Shown: positions 32,192 to 40,150, numbered from the stretch's first letter. The stretch is 64,000 bases of DNA from Bacillota bacterium (GCA_023390335.1 JAEWCZ010000013.1:1-64000), one strand, 5' to 3'. The notes: generated by a model from the sequence alone, not told the origin. Numbers and translations: made by a program.

Positions 32192-32934
32192 AACGATAAG
32201 GGCCTCCATTCCCGGAAGTAATTTCGAAACTTAGGGCCGATATCACATTCGATGCCACTGCGAAGGGTAATTATTGTATATTTCGAATTTATATGCTCAA
32301 TCTTTTCAGTATTTATTATAATTGATTTATGACATTGCTGAAATCTTTCATCCCCGATACGGTCTTTGAGTTCAGCAAGACCTTCAGATGTATAATATGT
32401 ATCTTTTACTGACGTAGCATCCTTATCTATATGTATACAGGTTTTATTACCTACACGGTCAATGTAATCAATATCATTAAGGGCTATAAAGCTTTTGCCA
32501 TAATCTTCTCTATCGCCAGTGTTACATTCAATACAAATAATAGATTTTTTATATCTAAGCATTTCTTTATTAAGATTTACTAAGGTAATTTCAAGAAATG
32601 TCCAATTTGGCTTTTCTATGAACCAGTGGGCTTTTACTTCGTATGCCAATTGGCTGTAATTCAAGCAACCTGAAAAAAATATAATTTCTATATCTCGGTT
32701 GTTTTCACGGATCTGTTTGGCTATATGCATACCATTTATATTGTCTTTGAGATTAATATCGATTATAGCAACATTGACTTTATTGTTTTGTACTACTTCT
32801 ACAAATTTTCTATAGTCCCTTGTTGCTATTACTATTTCTCCATCGATTTTGTGCTTTTTAAACAGATTTGAAATTCTTGTCTCATGTTCTACAAGTATAT
32901 TCGCATCATCGTCAAGAATTGCTAAATATAACAT
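32185..32934 (-). CDS. agrA: AgrA-like LytTR response regulator
   Basis: The 249-residue protein has an N-terminal receiver domain (LAILDDDANIL with the acidic pocket, phospho-acceptor Asp in NVAIIDINLKDNINGM, and Lys in WFIEKPN). A LytTR DNA-binding domain follows (about 135-245, with IDYIDRVGNKTCIHI, FQQCHKSIIINTEKIEHI). LytTR regulators bind two 9-bp direct repeats 21-22 bp apart, and such a repeat lies at 33064-33095. ATG at 32934 is behind GGGAGG. An ATG six codons earlier overlaps that site. Confidence 0.88.
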   Translation of the reverse strand: MLYLAILDDDANILVEHETRISNLFKKHKIDGEIVIATRDYRKFVEVVQNNKVNVAIIDINLKDNINGMHIAKQIRENNRDIEIIFFSGCLNYSQLAYEVKAHWFIEKPNWTFLEITLVNLNKEMLRYKKSIICIECNTGDREDYGKSFIALNDIDYIDRVGNKTCIHIDKDATSVKDTYYTSEGLAELKDRIGDERFQQCHKSIIINTEKIEHINSKYTIITLRSGIECDIGPKFRNYFREWRPLSLC

Positions 32935-33063
32935 AATATAACTACCTCCCATTAACTATATATTATATTAGCCATATTTGATTAACAAATGTGATTGTTA
33001 ACATTCCTGACCGGTTATGACAAATTATTCCTATATTTCTTAAGATATCTATAATAAACATAT

Positions 33064-33095
33064 TTTCGTTGCTTAAAAATGACATTTCGTTGTTT
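33064..33095 (+). promoter_or_regulatory. Candidate AgrA (LytTR) binding site: direct repeats 21 bp apart
   Basis: TTTCGTTGCTT (33064-33074) and TTTCGTTGTTT (33085-33095) match at 10 of 11 positions with a 21-bp period, two helix turns. The second copy ends just before the -35 region of a promoter whose -10 is TATAAT at 33123-33128 and whose -35 is poor. This is the usual geometry of a LytTR-activated promoter. Confidence 0.6.
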
Positions 33096-33165
33096 TTTAA
33101 TGGAAATGGAAAATACATGGTATATAATATATACAAATAATACCATGAAAGGAGGATTAATACTT

Positions 33166-33384
33166 TTGAAGTTTTGTTATTTTAAATTCTGGGAGGTACT
33201 TAAAATAACAATAGTTTTAATATGCTCAAATTGTATCATAAACACCATGACTATAATTACAAGTCGATGTCAACTTATATACTTGTATCATGAAAAAATA
33301 AAAAATGAATTTTCATTACTCAAATTAACACTTTCATTTAAAAAGAACAAAGATGTACATATTATATATGGAGGTAAAAAATGA
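33166..33384 (+). CDS. Small basic membrane-active-looking protein, 72 aa
   Basis: TTG at 33166 lies 10 bases after GGAGG. The product has a hydrophobic segment (about 12-33, LKITIVLICSNCIINTMTIIT), four Cys and a strongly basic C-terminus. No family is recognised. It stands behind a probable AgrA-activated promoter and overlaps the next gene by 4 bases. Quorum-controlled small peptides or toxins often have this size and charge, but the function is unknown. A longer frame from ATG 33079 would run through the promoter and is unlikely. Confidence 0.5.
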   Translation: MKFCYFKFWEVLKITIVLICSNCIINTMTIITSRCQLIYLYHEKIKNEFSLLKLTLSFKKNKDVHIIYGGKK

Positions 33385-33566
33385 ATTTAATCGTTAATTC
33401 TGATTTTGATTTGGATTTTAAGGAAGTTCAAAAAAAACTAACAAATCAATCTATAGCTGTAGATTTTGAAAAAGTATACGATTTTGCAAAACGATTTATA
33501 AATAAATACGGAATCTGCGCAAAGACTATAGAGAAAATATATCTGCTTGGGTATATTCAAAAATAG
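33381..33566 (+). CDS. Small hypothetical protein, 61 aa
   Basis: ATG at 33381 overlaps the preceding stop (ATGA) and has GGAGG 6 bases upstream. The protein is helical and mixed-charge (FDLDFKEVQKKLTN, then VYDFAKRFINKYGICAKTIEKIYLLGYI). It is of unknown family and probably works with the 72-residue protein, as they are translationally coupled. A terminator follows 31 bases later, so the pair forms a complete operon. Confidence 0.55.
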   Translation: MNLIVNSDFDLDFKEVQKKLTNQSIAVDFEKVYDFAKRFINKYGICAKTIEKIYLLGYIQK

Positions 33567-33596
33567 ACTGCAACTAATATAAAGTAGTAAATATTA

Positions 33597-33625
33597 AAGG
33601 AGAGTCCATAAAAGGGCTCTCTTCT
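33597..33625 (+). terminator. Terminator of the two-gene agr-linked operon
   Basis: A 10-base stem with G-T pairs (about 33598-33607 with 33614-33623), GAGAGTCC to GGGCTCTC. Only a short T stretch follows. Confidence 0.65.
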
Positions 33626-33637
33626 AATTTAAATATT

Positions 33638-33667
33638 CACAACTTTCCACAACTTTACCACAACTTT
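33638..33667 (+). repeat. Three tandem CACAACTTT repeats
   Basis: CACAACTTT at 33638, 33648 and 33659, 10-11 bases apart (one helix turn). They vaguely resemble DnaA boxes (TTATCCACA) but each has two mismatches. Confidence 0.45.
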
Positions 33668-33718
33668 TAATATTGTTTACAACCTAAAAAATACGTCTAT
33701 TTTCATTTGCTAAATAGG

Positions 33719-33760
33719 CAAACAAAAACCGCTTATCCTTAGAGATAAACGGTTTTTGTT
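33719..33760 (-). terminator. Terminator of tRNA-Lys
   Basis: AAACAAAAACCG...CGGTTTTTGTTT with inner stem GCTTATC/GATAAAC. Read on the minus strand it directly follows the tRNA and ends in GGTTTTTGTTT. Confidence 0.75.
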
Positions 33761-33836
33761 TGGTGCGCCATCAGGGATTCGAACCCGGGACACCCTGATT
33801 AAGAGTCAGGTGCTCTACCAACTGAGCTAATGGCGC
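33761..33836 (-). tRNA. tRNA-Lys (anticodon CTT)
   Basis: The reverse complement starts GCGCCATTAGCTCAGTTGG and forms a full cloverleaf: D-arm, anticodon loop CTCTTAA, T-arm with GGGTTCGAATCCC, acceptor GGCGC, then A and an encoded CCA (76 bases). Anticodon CTT is at 33801-33803. A consensus promoter and a terminator flank it. tRNA-Lys genes are common integration targets, but no duplicate of its 3' end was seen in this window. Confidence 0.97.
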
Positions 33837-33877
33837 AAATATTTTTTTGAGTGCTTTGTTTTCACAGAGCGTTTTTT

Positions 33878-33906
33878 ATTATAAAAGCAAAAAACAATAT
33901 TGTCAA
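33878..33906 (-). promoter_or_regulatory. Promoter of tRNA-Lys
   Basis: On the minus strand TTGACA (33901-33906), 17 bases, TATAAT (33878-33883). A perfect sigma-A consensus, as expected for a stable RNA gene. Confidence 0.85.
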
Positions 33907-34018
33907 TACATTTTCAATAATTATGCAAAAATATTTATTTTAAATACTAAGATATGGCAGACTACTTACAATTTTTGAAGTATAATTCATAATAGAAGGT
34001 ATCGGAGGGGGGAAGCTT

Positions 34019-34549
34019 GTGAAAGCAGTAGTAGTTTACAAATCCAAATCGGGTTTTGCAAAAAAATATGCACAATGGATTGCAGAGGAGCTTCAGGCAG
34101 ATATTTACGAAGCCTCAAAAATAGATGTTAAAATGTTAATGCTTTACGACACAATTATATATGGTGGCGGACTTTATGCAATTGGTATAAATGGACTTAA
34201 AACTATAACAAAGAACATTGACAAGCTCAAAGATAAAAAACTTGTGGTTTTTGCTACTGGAGCTACACCACCAAGAGATGCAGATATTGAAAAGGTAAGA
34301 AATTCCAACTTTACACCCGAACAGCAAAAGTATATACGCTTTTTTTACCTGAGAGGTGGATTTGATTATACTCACCTTAAGCTTATTGATAAAGTGCTGA
34401 TGAATTTGTTAAAGTTGAAAATCAAGTCCAAGAATAAAAATAAATTGATTCCTGATGAAAAAGGAATGCTTGCAGCTTATGATAAACCAATTGATTTCAC
34501 CAGGAAAAAGAATATAGAGGATTTGATATTGTATGTTAAATCTAAATGA
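34019..34549 (+). CDS. Flavodoxin-domain protein
   Basis: The 176-residue protein opens AVVVYKSKSGFAKKYAQWIAEEL. This is the flavodoxin FMN-phosphate loop, with S-K-S-G-F-A in place of the usual T/S-x-T-G-x-T. IIYGGGLYAIGINGLK and VVFATGATPP complete the FMN site. It resembles the HemG-like / clostridial flavodoxin-domain proteins, which act as FMN electron carriers or oxidoreductases in the cytoplasm. GTG at 34019 follows GGAGGGGGG. It is not evidently in an operon. Confidence 0.8.
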   Translation: MKAVVVYKSKSGFAKKYAQWIAEELQADIYEASKIDVKMLMLYDTIIYGGGLYAIGINGLKTITKNIDKLKDKKLVVFATGATPPRDADIEKVRNSNFTPEQQKYIRFFYLRGGFDYTHLKLIDKVLMNLLKLKIKSKNKNKLIPDEKGMLAAYDKPIDFTRKKNIEDLILYVKSK

Positions 34550-34664
34550 TTTTCTAAAAGAATAACTTGAATACTTTACCGGAATACTTTATGATAAACG
34601 AATAAATTATAAATTTGTTTACAAAAAGAGGGGGATATCCGGCATATCGGCGGATTAGAAGGAA

Positions 34665-35699
34665 ATGATACGTTTTAATTGTGATTACAGCGAGGGCGCA
34701 CACCCAAAAGTATTGGAAAAACTTTTACAGACAAATATGGAGCAGACAGTAGGGTATGGAATGGATCCTTACTGCAAAAAGGCAGCTGAAATTATTAAAG
34801 ATAAAATTCAGCGTCACGATGCAGAAGTGCATTTTCTTGTTGGAGGAACACAGACAAACCTGACAGTTATTTCAGCAGCTTTAAGGCCCCATCAGGGAGT
34901 AATTGCTGCATTAAGTGGACATATAAGTACACACGAAACAGGTGCAATTGAGGCTACGGGACACAAAGTAATTGAACTGCCAAGCAGTGATGGGAAGTTG
35001 ACAGCAGGGCAGGTTGAAGAAACCGTCAAGGCACACTACTCTGATGAGGGACCTGAACATACAGTCCAGCCGAGGATGGTGTATATATCAAACCCAACAG
35101 AAATTGGTACTATATACACTAAGAAGGAGATTACTGAGTTAAGCAGAGTATGCAGGGAGAACAATCTTATTTTTTATTTGGACGGTGCAAGACTTGGATA
35201 TGGGTTATGCGCAGTGGATAATGACCTTGATTTGCCTACTATAGCACAGTTCTGTGATGCTTTCTATATTGGAGGTACCAAATTGGGTGCACTTTTTGGA
35301 GAAGCATTGGTTGTTTGTAATGATGAACTGAAAAAGGACTTGAGATATATTATAAAGCAAAAGGGTGGTATGCTTGCAAAAGGCAGACTACTTGGACTAC
35401 AGTTTATTGCACTGATGGAAAACGATTTGTATTTTGAGATGGCTACCCATGCTAACAAAATGGCGATGCAAATAAAAGAGGCTCTTATAAAAAATGGTTA
35501 TAGTTTCTTAATATCGTCAACTACAAATCAACAGTTCCCAATATTGCCAAATAGTATTTTGAAAAGAATAAAGGAAAATTTTGAATACTCATTCTGGCAA
35601 AAAATTGACGAAAATACAAGTGCCGTAAGGTTCTGCACAAGTTGGGCAACAAGTGCTGATGCTGTACAAAAATTGATTGAAGAAATAGAAAAAGGTTAA
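34665..35699 (+). CDS. ltaE: Low-specificity threonine aldolase
   Basis: The 344-residue PLP enzyme of the beta-eliminating lyase family splits L-threonine or allo-threonine into glycine and acetaldehyde. Visible are FNCDYSEGAHP at the start, HISTHETGAIEATGH around His90, DGARLGYGL, and the PLP-binding Lys206 in YIGGTKLGALFGEA. The length fits the family. The small tautomerase gene lies 28 bases downstream, so the two may share a transcript that ends at 35985. Confidence 0.9.
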   Translation: MIRFNCDYSEGAHPKVLEKLLQTNMEQTVGYGMDPYCKKAAEIIKDKIQRHDAEVHFLVGGTQTNLTVISAALRPHQGVIAALSGHISTHETGAIEATGHKVIELPSSDGKLTAGQVEETVKAHYSDEGPEHTVQPRMVYISNPTEIGTIYTKKEITELSRVCRENNLIFYLDGARLGYGLCAVDNDLDLPTIAQFCDAFYIGGTKLGALFGEALVVCNDELKKDLRYIIKQKGGMLAKGRLLGLQFIALMENDLYFEMATHANKMAMQIKEALIKNGYSFLISSTTNQQFPILPNSILKRIKENFEYSFWQKIDENTSAVRFCTSWATSADAVQKLIEEIEKG

Positions 35700-35727
35700 A
35701 ATAAGCTCAAGGAAAGGAGGTTTTAGA

Positions 35728-35916
35728 ATGCCCGTAATTACTATTGAAGCAGGTAAAATGTCAAAGGAGCAAAAAGCTACTCTTGTTAAGGAACTAGTTT
35801 TAAAAGCAAGTGAAACCTTAAATATACCTGAGCAGGCTTTTGTTACATTAATACGTGAAAATGAAATGGATAATGTAGGAAACGGTACAAAGCTTTTGTC
35901 AGACTTACACAAATAA
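35728..35916 (+). CDS. 4-oxalocrotonate tautomerase-like protein
   Basis: The 62-residue protein begins Met-Pro, and Pro1 after Met removal is the catalytic base of this superfamily. The pattern VITIEAGKMSKEQKATLVKELVLKASETLNIPEQAFVTLIRE and the final NVGNGTKLL fit 4-OT / DmpI-type tautomerases, which form hexamers and move protons on keto-enol compounds. The substrate here is unknown. The AAAGGAGG ribosome site is strong. Confidence 0.85.
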   Translation: MPVITIEAGKMSKEQKATLVKELVLKASETLNIPEQAFVTLIRENEMDNVGNGTKLLSDLHK

Positions 35917-35938
35917 TAACTGAAAGCAGTTTAAAATG

Positions 35939-35985
35939 GAGTGTTGCTAAACTACTGAAAAAGTAGCTGGCGATACTCTTTTTAT
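35939..35985 (+). terminator. Terminator after the tautomerase gene
   Basis: Two-part stem: outer GAGT/ACTC (35939-35942, 35975-35978) and inner CTACT/AGTAG, followed by TTTTTATTTT. Confidence 0.7.
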
Positions 35986-36079
35986 TTTGCAACAAAAATT
36001 ATTGTTTGCATAAGAAAGGTATAAACCCAAATAATATTAAGGCATTATATAGCAATTATAGTAAATCGGAGGATCAAAC

Positions 36080-36682
36080 ATGGATTTAGATTGGATATGG
36101 AAAGCTGCTCTTATATTTATAATAGGAACATTTATTTTAAGAATTGGTGGTAGAAAATCAATATCTCAAATGACGATTTCTCAAACAATTGTAATGATTG
36201 GGTTGGGTTCTTTACTGATAGACCCGGTAGCAGGTAAAGGGCTGCTTATCACATTCCTTGCAGCACTTACGTTAACAATATTAATGATAATTACTGAATA
36301 TCTGGAAGTGAAAATAGATTTTTTAGAGAACTTATTTTCAGGAAAATCAGTTATAGTTATTGAGAATGGTAAACCCAATTTGGCAAATTTGAAAAAACTA
36401 AGAATGAGCATTGATCGGCTTGAAACTCGCTTGAGACAAGCAGGTATATCATCTATTGAAGACGTCAAAATCGCGACGATTGAAGTAAGCGGACAACTTG
36501 GATATGAATTAAATGATAATAAAAAACCTCTGACACAGGAGAACTTTGTAAAGCTTATGAGTGAATTTAATAATTTAAAAGCATTGTTTAATAGCAATAT
36601 AAAACCTCCAGCAAAGAAAGGGAATGACATTTTCAACGAGATTAAAAATGATAAATTTGAAGGGGATAAAAAGGAACCGTAA
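36080..36682 (+). CDS. DUF421 membrane protein (YetF-like)
   Basis: In this 200-residue protein, three N-terminal membrane helices (about 8-25, 33-50, 56-76) precede a soluble domain. The hallmarks are LRIGGRKSISQMTISQTIVMIGLGSLLIDP and VIENGKPNLANLKKLRMSIDRLETRLRQAGISSIEDVKIATIEVSGQLGYE. Bacillus YetF-type proteins share this layout; their role is still poorly known. Single gene with its own ribosome site GGAGG. Confidence 0.85.
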   Translation: MDLDWIWKAALIFIIGTFILRIGGRKSISQMTISQTIVMIGLGSLLIDPVAGKGLLITFLAALTLTILMIITEYLEVKIDFLENLFSGKSVIVIENGKPNLANLKKLRMSIDRLETRLRQAGISSIEDVKIATIEVSGQLGYELNDNKKPLTQENFVKLMSEFNNLKALFNSNIKPPAKKGNDIFNEIKNDKFEGDKKEP

Positions 36683-36763
36683 TCTTTTAGTTTCTTTTTG
36701 TTTACATTAATAAAAAAAGGATATAAATAAATCATAAATAGAAACAAGAAAGAGGGGTATTAT

Positions 36764-37528
36764 ATGGATTTATTTGATTTAACCGGAAAAGTTGCAGTAG
36801 TCACCGGTGCATCATCCGGATTGGGTGTTCAATTTGCAAGAGCTTTGGCAAGACAAGGAGCTGATTTGGCAATAGTTGCAAGAAGGCTTGAAAAGCTTAA
36901 TGATGTATCTGAAGAAATAAAGAAAATGGGAAGAAAGTGTCTGGCCTTTAAATGTGATGTTACTAACGAACAGGAAGTTAAGGACACAGTTGCTGCTATA
37001 ATTGAAAAAATGGGCAGAATTGATATTCTGGTTAACAATGCAGGTGTAGCTGAAGTAGTTCCAGCAGAAAATCACACTACTGACCAGTGGAACCGGGTAC
37101 TTAATACTAACTTGACAGGAGTATTCATGTTTGCCAGAGAAGCAGGCAAAAATATGATAGAAAACAAGTACGGCAGAATAATTAATATAACCTCTATGTT
37201 TGGGCATATAGCCAACACTGCAACTCAAAATTCCAGTTACCATGCATCAAAGGGTGCAGTTATAAACCTTACACGTGCACTGGCTGCTGAATGGGCCAAA
37301 TACGGAATTACAGTAAATGCCATTGGCCCTGGGTTTTTTGAATCCGAAATGACGGGAGACATTTTAAGCAATCAGGAGTTCAATAATTTCGTCAGTTTCA
37401 GATGTCCTATGGGAAGAGCCGGCAATATGGGCGAGCTTGACAGCGCATTAATATTTCTTGCAGCTAATTCTTCAAGCTATATTACAGGACAAACTGTATT
37501 TGTTGATGGAGGCTGGACAGCAGTATAA
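36764..37528 (+). CDS. SDR oxidoreductase, gluconate 5-dehydrogenase-like
   Basis: The 254-residue short-chain dehydrogenase has TGASSGLG (15-22, NAD(P) binding), NNAGVAE (87-93), catalytic Ser in NITSMFGHIANTATQNSSYHASKGA with Tyr/Lys in YHASK, and the C-terminal SSYITGQTVFVDGGWTAV of classical SDRs. The closest memory match is the 2-keto-gluconate / gluconate 5-dehydrogenase group, but FabG-like alcohol dehydrogenases share these features, so the substrate is open. It faces the splB operon tail to tail across a shared terminator. Confidence 0.85.
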   Translation: MDLFDLTGKVAVVTGASSGLGVQFARALARQGADLAIVARRLEKLNDVSEEIKKMGRKCLAFKCDVTNEQEVKDTVAAIIEKMGRIDILVNNAGVAEVVPAENHTTDQWNRVLNTNLTGVFMFAREAGKNMIENKYGRIINITSMFGHIANTATQNSSYHASKGAVINLTRALAAEWAKYGITVNAIGPGFFESEMTGDILSNQEFNNFVSFRCPMGRAGNMGELDSALIFLAANSSSYITGQTVFVDGGWTAV

Positions 37529-37536
37529 AACAGTAT

Positions 37537-37568
37537 ACCACCTGTCAAATTATTCACTGATAGGTGGT
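37537..37568. terminator. Bidirectional terminator between two SDR genes
   Basis: An 11-bp stem (37537-37547 with 37558-37568). The minus-strand stop codon (37550) lies in the loop. Confidence 0.75.
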
Positions 37569-38260
37569 TTCCTTTTTATACGGTTTTTTTGGGGGCGAAT
37601 AGTTATATCGTTTACAACCATGTTTTCACCACAGCTCAAAATATATTCCACCGCATCTGCGGACTGTTCCTCAAGCAAAACAGTGTCGGCATCGATGTCA
37701 AAGGTAAAATCAAGATTATCATAAAAATTACTGCTGGTAATGTCAGGGTGGACTACAGCTACTTTTACACCGTATTTTCTTACCTCCTCAAAAAGACTTG
37801 ATGAAAAGTGTGAAAGTCCTGCTTTAGAAGAAGCGTAAGCACATCCATGAGTACTTATTTTTTTAGCGGTAACCGATGAAATGGAAATTATAGTGCCCTT
37901 GCTCTTTTTTAAAGCTCTTAAAAGTAGTTTGCATAAAATGATCGGAGCTTCAAGATTTGTTCGTATCATAGTCTGAATATCGTTAATTTTCAGTTGCTCA
38001 TGAGGAGCGAAAAAGCCTACGCCTGCATTGTTTACCAATAGGTTAATTTCGGTTTCCTCAGATTCAATTTGTTTAATTATCCTTTCAAGTTTATTGGTGT
38101 TCATAATATCACAATTGATTTGAATGAACTTTTCATGAGCGTATTCTGTATTTTGAAAGGAACGGGCTATTCCGTAAACTTTGTAATCCAGAGAAATGAG
38201 TCTCTTTACAATAGCCAAGCCGATTCCTTTTGAAGCTCCTGTTAATATTGCTGTTTTCAT
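37550..38260 (-). CDS. SDR oxidoreductase in the splB operon
   Basis: The 236-residue short-chain dehydrogenase has TGASKGIG (8-15), NNAGVGFFAP, SSVTAKKISTHGCAYASSKAG with the Tyr/Lys pair, and HPDITSSNFYDN. The ATG at 38260 overlaps the splB stop by 4 bases, so it is translated together with the lyase. Its substrate is unknown. The linkage to spore photoproduct lyase suggests a role in spores or in handling a nucleoside-derived product, but that is inference. Confidence 0.85.
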   Translation of the reverse strand: MKTAILTGASKGIGLAIVKRLISLDYKVYGIARSFQNTEYAHEKFIQINCDIMNTNKLERIIKQIESEETEINLLVNNAGVGFFAPHEQLKINDIQTMIRTNLEAPIILCKLLLRALKKSKGTIISISSVTAKKISTHGCAYASSKAGLSHFSSSLFEEVRKYGVKVAVVHPDITSSNFYDNLDFTFDIDADTVLLEEQSADAVEYILSCGENMVVNDITIRPQKNRIKRKPPISE

Positions 38261-39270
38261 AATGTATATATCTTCTCCTTTGGCAAATATTCTTCTAATA
38301 CTTTCAGATGACTAGACTTTACCATTTCTTTTAGTTCATAGGGGTAAGACACTATATCATCAGTTATACTGTACTCGTCGGCAAAAAGGTGTGAATTGTT
38401 TTTTCGTTTCTCTATCCTTTTGAAAAATTCCTTTGGCATTCTGAAAAAACCGTAACCCACATCTTTTAGTTTACCCGGGTTAATTTCCGTGAAGAGATCT
38501 CTAAAAAACGGTTCGTACAGTTTTTCGCTCCCGGAATTTATTATAACAGGATCAAGACACAACCGTACTTTGAAACCTCTTGAAATAGCTACTTTTATGG
38601 CATTAATCCGGGCTGCCAGAGGAGGTGTAAGCTTTTCATACTTATTTATTATTTCTTGAGGTGCAATACTAAAGGCAATCACAATGTTTTCAGTAGGTGA
38701 AAACTTACTGTAAAATACTTCGTTGGCGCTGTTGGTGCGTATTTCTACGTTAATATCAAGTTGTTGGGTAAAAAAGTCATGAAAGTAATCCCAGTACGGA
38801 ATTACATTATGAAAACCAATAAGGTCAGTATCGTAGGAAACTGCAAGATAAGCTTTCTTTCCGCTTAAAGTGTTTTTTATTTCCTGCACGAATTTGTCTA
38901 CGTTTACAAAGGCAACTATATTTGCAGATTGATACATTCCTTGCAGATAACAATACTCACAGTCAAAAATGCAATTAAGAAGAAAAGAGGTATAATAAAA
39001 GTCGGAGTATCCGAAATCCTGGCATACTTCTGGACCCTTATATAAAAACGGACTGCTTTTTACTGCCAGAATAAGGGACTGTCGGTGTTTTTGAAGCTGA
39101 TAACACTGATTTCCTCGGTTGAAAATATCCTTGTAATTGCGTATGGTGATTATAGGTAAATCAGGATATTTCTCCAGAACCAAACGAGTTATAGGATATT
39201 TATATGCTTGTTCTTCTATGTATATTGAGTTAAACAGACTTTTGCTTGATTTTTGTAATAATGTGTTCAA
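38257..39270 (-). CDS. splB: Spore photoproduct lyase (radical SAM)
   Basis: This 337-residue enzyme splits the 5-thyminyl-5,6-dihydrothymine photoproduct in germinating spores. The radical SAM cluster motif is Cys100-x3-Cys104-x2-Cys107 (CIFDCEYC), followed by YLQGMYQSANIVAFVNVDKF. The start reads TTG at 39270, inside the preceding gene, with GGAAGGAAAG upstream; no ATG occurs early in the frame. At the place where B. subtilis SplB has the hydrogen-donor Cys141, the sequence reads LAVSYDTDLIG with no Cys (alignment by eye). It belongs to a three-gene operon with a nucleosidase-like and an SDR gene. Confidence 0.88.
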   Translation of the reverse strand: MNTLLQKSSKSLFNSIYIEEQAYKYPITRLVLEKYPDLPIITIRNYKDIFNRGNQCYQLQKHRQSLILAVKSSPFLYKGPEVCQDFGYSDFYYTSFLLNCIFDCEYCYLQGMYQSANIVAFVNVDKFVQEIKNTLSGKKAYLAVSYDTDLIGFHNVIPYWDYFHDFFTQQLDINVEIRTNSANEVFYSKFSPTENIVIAFSIAPQEIINKYEKLTPPLAARINAIKVAISRGFKVRLCLDPVIINSGSEKLYEPFFRDLFTEINPGKLKDVGYGFFRMPKEFFKRIEKRKNNSHLFADEYSITDDIVSYPYELKEMVKSSHLKVLEEYLPKEKIYTL

Positions 39271-40069
39271 AATATTTCTTTCCTTCCTCTTTAGAATCCA
39301 CCTTTAATCCGTAAAACTGCTTTAATGAGTTTAAAGGTTCCAAGCCGTTCATTCTGGCTCTCTTAACTTCTTTAGTCAGAATTAGCTTCATTGCCTGAGT
39401 AAATCTGAGACTTAGACACAGGTCTTCTAATGAAGTTTTTCCTTCCTCCAGAGGCAATTTACCGGAATCTTCACTCAAATGTCGCACTTCATTTATTATA
39501 CTTTCTAGAGTAGGCATATTGATTTCAATATACCTTTTTAGCTTAGCCTTGTCCAGTTTTTGGGGTTCCAGATAATCTGAAATTATTTTAAGTATAATTA
39601 CGTTATGGGCATAGAAAAATTTTTTGGAAGCCTCCATGATACCGGCAGATTCCATATCACAGAATAAATCCGTTTGCTTAGCTATATCTGCTACTTTTAC
39701 AATCTTTGGATAGCATTGAACCGGTATCTGGGGAATTCCGTCACCGAAAAACACATCTGGATAATAATCCCTACCCGTGTCCATATCGGTAACCTTGTTT
39801 ACAACCAGTAAGCTTCCTATTTCAAAGCGTTTGTTGTTTGTTCCGCAAAAGCCGATATTTATTAAAACATCTTTTCCCCCTGTACCGTATGTATTATATA
39901 GATAGACTGAGGCCATGGCACTTTTAAGCTTTCCGACACCACTTACAATTAAAGCAATATCCGAGCCCTTATAGACAGAATAAGGATGGATCGTCATATC
40001 TTTTTTTAGTTTGAAATAATCAATAATAGGGGCAGCTTCCAGCGTTAGTGCTGTCACAATAAATATCAT
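39230..40069 (-). CDS. MTA/SAH nucleosidase-like protein
   Basis: The 279-residue protein has an N-terminal nucleoside phosphorylase fold (about 1-185). Catalytic features of MTAN enzymes are present: an early Glu in TALTLEA (about 11), LINIGFCG, DMESAGI (Glu about 140) and the Asp in ISDYLE (about 165). The last ~90 residues are an extra charged helical part not found in plain MTAN. ATG at 40069 follows GGGAGA. An ATG two codons earlier is too close to it. The gene overlaps splB by 41 bases. Purine-nucleoside release from 5'-deoxyadenosine, the radical SAM by-product, is a plausible link. Confidence 0.75.
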   Translation of the reverse strand: MIFIVTALTLEAAPIIDYFKLKKDMTIHPYSVYKGSDIALIVSGVGKLKSAMASVYLYNTYGTGGKDVLINIGFCGTNNKRFEIGSLLVVNKVTDMDTGRDYYPDVFFGDGIPQIPVQCYPKIVKVADIAKQTDLFCDMESAGIMEASKKFFYAHNVIILKIISDYLEPQKLDKAKLKRYIEINMPTLESIINEVRHLSEDSGKLPLEEGKTSLEDLCLSLRFTQAMKLILTKEVKRARMNGLEPLNSLKQFYGLKVDSKEEGKKYFEHIITKIKQKSV

Positions 40070-40150
40070 ACGCATTCTCCCGTTATTATGTTATTGCTCA
40101 ATATGAGTATAAAGAGAATTATACCAAATTTACAGTTTAATGGAAAGACA

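Noticed and set aside
33079..33165. Extended start of the 72-residue protein at ATG 33079
   Set aside because: It would place the coding region across the direct repeats and the -10 element, and has no ribosome site.
33761..33836. tRNA-Lys as attachment site of the prophage
   Set aside because: No second copy of the tRNA 3' end was found in the window and the tRNA lies about 4 kb beyond the last clear phage-type gene. The left prophage boundary is not visible, so no att site can be named.
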